Of a stretch of DNA of 25,083 nt, positions 21,123 through 25,083 are shown piece after piece. The notes below the pieces were generated by a model. That model did not search any database. It worked only from the letters and a program-made list of their open reading frames with translations, and was not told where the DNA came from. The first letter of the stretch is position 1. Every line of letters begins with the position of its first letter. A program made the position numbers and the translations under genes. Source of the stretch: CAZUSC01 sp964622915 (lineage in GTDB: Bacteria; Patescibacteriota; Andersenbacteria; UBA10190). Where the stretch lies: the NCBI GenBank assembly GCA_964622915.1, contig CAZUSC010000027.1:1-25083 (forward strand). Direction: 5' to 3'.

Positions 21123-23609
21123 ATGTCCATCCTTTTGGCGGTAGTTTTAAGCTTTATATTAGCTGGCGCGGGCACGATGTTGGTCTGGTGGCTGTGGCGT
21201 CTTTTGACTACGCAGGCACATTTGCGGCGAACGCTAGATGTGCAAATGCTCCAAGTGTTGCTGCCTAAAGACTTAACTAATGAAGAAAAAGAAGAGGGCA
21301 TTGGTGAGGAAATAAAACAACGCATCGCTATCACCGAGCAGTTTTTCTCCACGCTATCTAACCTGCCCGTTCGTGGCTGGGATAAAAAATTGTATGGCCG
21401 GCCGATCATTGTGCTGGAAATAGTGGCGAAGTCTGACGACACAATAGTTTTTTATGCTGGCACGGAAAGACGTTTTGTCGATCATTTGGAAAAACAAATA
21501 TATGCTCATTATCCCGAAGCAGAAGTAACGCCGGCCGCCGATTATACCATTTTCGAGGCTGGCGACACTATGCGCACCGGCCTGCTGCGTCTGCGCAAGA
21601 AAGATCACCTGCCAGTAGCCACCTATCAAGAGCTGGGAGTAGACCCCATGCAGGCTTTAACGGGAGCATTAGCCAAAATTCAAAACAAAGATGCTGCTGT
21701 TATTCAATACGTGTTACAGCCGGCTGGCAGCAAGACGCGGCGCCGGGCGGGGAAAGCGGCGGCGCACACGGTGCGCGGGCGCCAGGCGGATATCGGCTCC
21801 AGCCGTGATTTACTAACCACTGCCAAAGAGGCCGCGATTACTTCCACCAGTGCTAAGAACAAAAAAAGACAGGAGCAATCCCAGTTGACATCGCGCATGC
21901 AAGAACGGGTTGATTTAGTCGAGCGTAAGTCATCGCAGCAGCAATTTGCTGTCAATATTCGGGTGGGAGTGTCCACTCGCCAGCCCGAAGAAGCCGAGCG
22001 TGTCTTTAATGCAATTGTCGCTGCTTTTGCCCAATATGACTTGCCGGATCTCAACTCCCTTAAATTGCAGACAGCGAATAAACCAAAAAAATGGCTACGC
22101 GACCTCATTTTCCGGCTGCCGCAAGCGACCACTGCCAGCACTTTTAGTACGGCTGAATTGGCTTCCCTCTTTCATTTTCCGCTGGCCACTACCGGTACGC
22201 CCAACATTCTCTGGCGCGGCTCTAAAATAGCGCCGGCGCCGGCGGACCTGCCCAGTAGCGGCGTCTTGTTAGGAATCAATCAATACCGCGGCATTGATAC
22301 CCCGATCCATTTAGCGGGCAGCGATAGGCGCCGCCACCTGTACTTAATCGGACAAACCGGCACGGGCAAAACTACTTTGTTTCTGAACATGATCATCCAG
22401 GATATTGTGGCCGGGCAGGGGGTAGGTGTGGTCGATCCGCATGGGGATTTAATTGAAGATATTTTATTGCGCATTCCTCCCGAGCGTCGCAACGATGTGG
22501 TCTTGTTCGATCCGCGCGACGTCGAACGCCCGCTCGGCTTTAACATGCTGGAAGCCAAAGATCCGGCCCAAAAGGACTTGGTTGTTAACGAGGTGGTACA
22601 AATTCTCCAGAAATTAGCCGCGCGGCTCAATCCCGAATCAATTGGTCCCATGTTTGAGCATTACCTGCGCAATTCGCTGTTGGCCTTGGCCGAGGATGAC
22701 AATGCTACTCTATTAGATGTGCCCCGCATGTTTGTCGATGAAGAATTCCGGCGCGGCATGCTAGCAAAAAATACTAATCCGACGGTGCGGCAGTTCTGGG
22801 AAAAAGAATTTGCCCAATCACAACGCGGACAGCTGTCGGCCGACATGTTGAGTTATGTCATCAGCAAGCTGGGGCGATTTATCAGCAATGAAGTAGTCCG
22901 CAATATTATCGGCCAGTCGCATTCCTCATTTGATGTCCGTCAGATCATGGATGAGCGAAAAATTCTGCTCTGTAATTTATCGAAAGGCCAGCTCGGCGAT
23001 ATTAATTCCGACCTACTGGGGTTTGTATTAGTATCCAAAATTCAAATTGCGGCGCTGGGGCGGGCCAATGTGGCCGAAGATAAGCGGCCGGATTTTTACT
23101 TGTATTTAGATGAATTTCAAAATTTTACAACCGATAGTATTGCCACGATTTTATCAGAGGCGCGCAAGTACCGGCTCAATTTGCATTTAGCCCATCAATT
23201 TATTCAACAACTCGACGAGCCGATCCGCGACGCCGTCTTTGGTAACGTCGGCACCTTAGTCAGTTATCGCATTGGCGTGGATGACGCGGAAATAATGGCT
23301 AAGCAGTTCGCGCCGGTCTTCAGTGAATATGATTTAGTGAATCTGCCCAAGTTTACGGCCGTGATCCGGCTGCTGGCCAACGATACGCCGCAGCGCTCTT
23401 TTAGCTTGGGGATTTTGCCGCCGCCTAAAAATATTAACCCCGAGGAGCGGGAAGCTATTCGCGCGCAGTCGCGCGCCAGCTATGGCCGCTCTCGCCAGCA
23501 AGTCCAGGCAGAAATCTTGGAGCGATTTCAAGTGGCGGCTCCCGCACCGCCGGCCGCTCCCGCAGCGGCGGGTGATTACTTGAGTGAATCCTTATTCGAT
23601 ATTAATTAG
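21123..23609 (+). CDS. VirD4/TraG-like (DUF87-type) membrane-anchored ATPase
   Basis: 828 aa. Residues 1-28 are a membrane anchor (ILLAVVLSFILAGAGTMLVW). A region of about 40-200 has no family I can name. A basic, Ser/Gln-rich linker (about 198-275) is followed by another unassigned alpha/beta stretch. The ATPase core has Walker A LIGQTGTGKTTLF (about 408-420), VGVVDPHGDLIEDIL, and Walker B YLYLDEFQNF (about 659-668), then LAHQFIQQL. This is the hexameric FtsK/HerA-like fold of type IV secretion coupling proteins. The tail is Ala/Pro-rich. Such ATPases move DNA or protein through membranes, but no relaxase, VirB4 or channel gene is in the window, so conjugation cannot be claimed. It follows the tail-anchored protein by 3 nt. 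Confidence 0.88.
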   Translation: MSILLAVVLSFILAGAGTMLVWWLWRLLTTQAHLRRTLDVQMLQVLLPKDLTNEEKEEGIGEEIKQRIAITEQFFSTLSNLPVRGWDKKLYGRPIIVLEIVAKSDDTIVFYAGTERRFVDHLEKQIYAHYPEAEVTPAADYTIFEAGDTMRTGLLRLRKKDHLPVATYQELGVDPMQALTGALAKIQNKDAAVIQYVLQPAGSKTRRRAGKAAAHTVRGRQADIGSSRDLLTTAKEAAITSTSAKNKKRQEQSQLTSRMQERVDLVERKSSQQQFAVNIRVGVSTRQPEEAERVFNAIVAAFAQYDLPDLNSLKLQTANKPKKWLRDLIFRLPQATTASTFSTAELASLFHFPLATTGTPNILWRGSKIAPAPADLPSSGVLLGINQYRGIDTPIHLAGSDRRRHLYLIGQTGTGKTTLFLNMIIQDIVAGQGVGVVDPHGDLIEDILLRIPPERRNDVVLFDPRDVERPLGFNMLEAKDPAQKDLVVNEVVQILQKLAARLNPESIGPMFEHYLRNSLLALAEDDNATLLDVPRMFVDEEFRRGMLAKNTNPTVRQFWEKEFAQSQRGQLSADMLSYVISKLGRFISNEVVRNIIGQSHSSFDVRQIMDERKILLCNLSKGQLGDINSDLLGFVLVSKIQIAALGRANVAEDKRPDFYLYLDEFQNFTTDSIATILSEARKYRLNLHLAHQFIQQLDEPIRDAVFGNVGTLVSYRIGVDDAEIMAKQFAPVFSEYDLVNLPKFTAVIRLLANDTPQRSFSLGILPPPKNINPEEREAIRAQSRASYGRSRQQVQAEILERFQVAAPAPPAAPAAAGDYLSESLFDIN

Positions 23610-23625
23610 AATAAAAAGCCGCTGA

Positions 23626-23634
23626 TGATATACT
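23626..23634 (+). promoter_or_regulatory. Extended -10 promoter of the DUF3048 gene
   Basis: TGATATACT combines an extended TG with TATACT. A weak TTAGAA (23606-23611) lies 17 bases before the hexamer. The untranslated leader would be about 30 nt and contains the direct repeat TTTAAGTCA-like (23653-23672). Confidence 0.4.
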
Positions 23635-23671
23635 GTTTAAATTAAGATAATTCTTAAGTCATTTTTAAGTC

Positions 23672-24877
23672 ATGCCGGATCAAAATTCTCAAGATAAAAG
23701 TTCTTCTGATGTAGAATTACGCTCGGATGTGCCCGGTTTTGGCAGCGGCCGGCCCGGTCAAGCAAGTAAGTGGATGAATAATAAAAAGGCTATTAGTATT
23801 GCGCTTGGCACGATTTTAGTTCTGGTGGTTCTAGGCCTAGGAGTATATGCCGGCCTGCGTCAGTCAACAGGTGATGGTACGACTGAAGACGCTGAAGGTA
23901 TCTTTGGCGCGCTGCCGCTGGGTGAGGCCCGGAATGATCAACCAACCGTCAGCGGCCTATCGGGCCGGGCGTGCGATACCGCTACCCGGCGGCCGATTGC
24001 TGTGATGCTGGCTGGCGATCCTATTAACCGCCCTGTATCGGGGTTCGCCAAAGCTGATATGGTCTGGGAGCTGCCCGTGTTAGTTAGTGATGTGACCCGT
24101 CTGCTAGCGGTATACCAGTGCGGCCAGCCGGCGGAGATTGGATCGGTGCGCTCGGCTCGACATGATTATCTATTCTTGGCAGCTGGTGTTGACGCCGTTA
24201 TTGGCCATTGGGGCGGTAGCTACCATGCTCTCAACCGGATTAATGCCGGAGAATTTGAATCGATCAATGCCTTAACCAATCCCTTTAGTGCTTATTTCCG
24301 GAAAAATAATTTGCCGGCTCCTTACAACGGCTTTACTACCTATGAAGGCCTTTGGAACGCGCTGCAGAAGCTTGGCTATCGCACCACGACAGAGTTTAAG
24401 GGCTATGGATTTAAAGATGATGTTGATGTAACCAGCCGACCAGCCGGTGGCAAGCTATCCATTGCCTGGCCCGGTTCTTTTCGGGTGTCCTATGAATATG
24501 ATCCGGCTACTAACCGCTACCAGCGCTTTTGGGCAGGCGTTCGCCAGGTAGACGGCGAAGATAACACAACACCCGTGGCGCCCAGTGTGGTTGTAATTAT
24601 GCGGGCAGCCAATCGCTTGGCTGATGGACCAGGTGGTTACAACGACATGGCAGTTGAAGGAGAAGGCGAGGCGGAAATCTATCAAGACGGCCAAGTGACT
24701 CGCGGACGCTGGAAGAAAAACGAGCGGCAAAAGAGTGATCCGGTACACTGGCTCGATGAGCAAGGCAATCCCGTTGTCTTTACGCGCGGGCAGGTTTGGG
24801 TAATGGCGGTGGAGCCAAACATTGCAGTCACCTGGGAGCCAGTGGCGGCGACAGCCAGTCCATCTGCAACGCCCTAA
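23672..24877 (+). CDS. DUF3048 domain protein (YerB-like), membrane-anchored
   Basis: 401 aa. Residues 1-35 are polar and cytoplasmic, 39-61 form a single membrane helix (AISIALGTILVLVVLGLGVY), and the rest faces outward. RPIAVMLAGDPINRPVSGFA, ADMVWELPV, RLLAVYQCG and IGSVRSARHDYLFLA are the conserved segments of DUF3048, followed by the C-terminal part with PAGGKLSIAWP and ending in GQVWVMAVEP. The role of the family is not established; the Bacillus member YerB is a lipoprotein. Here a transmembrane anchor replaces the lipobox. Only two Cys are visible in the mature part. It probably has its own promoter, since 62 nt separate it from the ATPase gene. Confidence 0.92.
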   Translation: MPDQNSQDKSSSDVELRSDVPGFGSGRPGQASKWMNNKKAISIALGTILVLVVLGLGVYAGLRQSTGDGTTEDAEGIFGALPLGEARNDQPTVSGLSGRACDTATRRPIAVMLAGDPINRPVSGFAKADMVWELPVLVSDVTRLLAVYQCGQPAEIGSVRSARHDYLFLAAGVDAVIGHWGGSYHALNRINAGEFESINALTNPFSAYFRKNNLPAPYNGFTTYEGLWNALQKLGYRTTTEFKGYGFKDDVDVTSRPAGGKLSIAWPGSFRVSYEYDPATNRYQRFWAGVRQVDGEDNTTPVAPSVVVIMRAANRLADGPGGYNDMAVEGEGEAEIYQDGQVTRGRWKKNERQKSDPVHWLDEQGNPVVFTRGQVWVMAVEPNIAVTWEPVAATASPSATP

Positions 24878-24910
24878 AAATATTATTGGGGGTAAAAGTA
24901 ATGCCTAGTA

Positions 24911-24938
24911 ATAAATTCAAAAATCAAAAATCAAAATA
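24911..24938. repeat. A-rich degenerate tandem repeat
   Basis: Tandem AAAATC units (AAATTC, AAAAATC, AAAAATC, AAAATAG) after the DUF3048 gene. The style matches the low-complexity intergenic tracts at 6031-6134. No coding potential. Confidence 0.5.
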
Positions 24939-24944
24939 GATTTA

Positions 24945-25057
24945 CGTAACTAGTAATCAGTAACGAGTAACCAGTAATACGTAGTAAATGTTTCCTTAGT
25001 GTAAATTACTATCTTCATTATGTTGTACTCGTTACTCATTACTGGTTACAGGTTACT
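24945..25057. repeat. AGTAAC repeat tract forming a large inverted repeat
   Basis: The left arm is a degenerate direct repeat of about 10 nt (AGTAATC, AGTAACG, AGTAACC, AGTAATAC). AGTAACGAGTAACCAGTAAT (24959-24978) matches the reverse complement of 25038-25057 at 18 of 20 bases. The 59-nt loop is A+T-rich. It is related in motif to the ruvB leader repeat (CAGTAACAA, 4834-4842). It may act as a transcript end or be a small mobile repeat; no T-run marks it as a standard terminator. Confidence 0.65.
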
Positions 25058-25083
25058 ATTATGTTTGCCTTTTAAGTTTTGAG

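Noticed and set aside
21123..23609. An integrated conjugative element
   Set aside because: Only the ATPase is present. No relaxase, integrase, VirB4 or attachment site is visible.

Overview
The window looks like a chromosomal segment of a Patescibacteria (Candidate Phyla Radiation) bacterium. The evidence is the mix of gene families: a degenerate DHH-domain protein of a type common in CPR genomes, a lone VirD4/TraG-like ATPase with an N-terminal membrane anchor, lamin-tail and CAP-domain surface proteins, a DUF3048 protein and an orphan GspE/PilB ATPase. Dense packing, few Shine-Dalgarno sites and short degenerate intergenic repeats fit as well. TGA is used as a stop (uppP and the YvcK gene), so the UGA-to-glycine code of Gracilibacteria/SR1 is excluded. 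No rRNA, tRNA, CRISPR array or insertion sequence was seen.

Layout. Positions 1-4443 (minus strand) form a tight operon-like run: beta-helix surface protein, yebC, ruvC, PKD plus seven-helix membrane protein, and an ATP-grasp peptide ligase-like protein cut by the window edge. A region of about 540 bases without a credible gene (4444-4980) carries several inverted repeats and leads into ruvB (plus). Then follow a CDP-alcohol phosphatidyltransferase, a three-domain lamin-tail surface protein, a YvcK/CofD-like protein and a GspE/PilB ATPase, all plus. A degenerate DHH protein (minus) converges on the ATPase gene. Next come uppP, tsaE and polA (plus). polA is interrupted in frame by a full-length LAGLIDADG intein. 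A CAP-domain protein (minus) converges on polA and diverges from a run of plus-strand genes: an unknown helical protein, a tail-anchored protein, a TraG/VirD4-like ATPase and a DUF3048 lipid-bilayer-anchored protein. The window ends in a repeat-rich intergenic stretch.

How the genes fit together. Recombination and repair (ruvC, ruvB, polA) and cell-envelope functions (uppP for the lipid carrier, YvcK/GlmR-like control of wall precursors, phosphatidyltransferase, CAP and lamin-tail surface proteins) dominate. The ATP-grasp/7TM pair is a recognised but functionally unresolved membrane-linked ligase system; here it ends a yebC-ruvC operon and its membrane partner carries a PKD domain and an unassigned domain.

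Most notable: the polA intein with all visible splicing and endonuclease motifs; the ATP-grasp/7TM system; short repeats that supply the stop codons of two genes; alternative inverted repeats in the ruvB leader; and several -10 boxes so close to start codons that the transcripts would be leaderless or nearly so.
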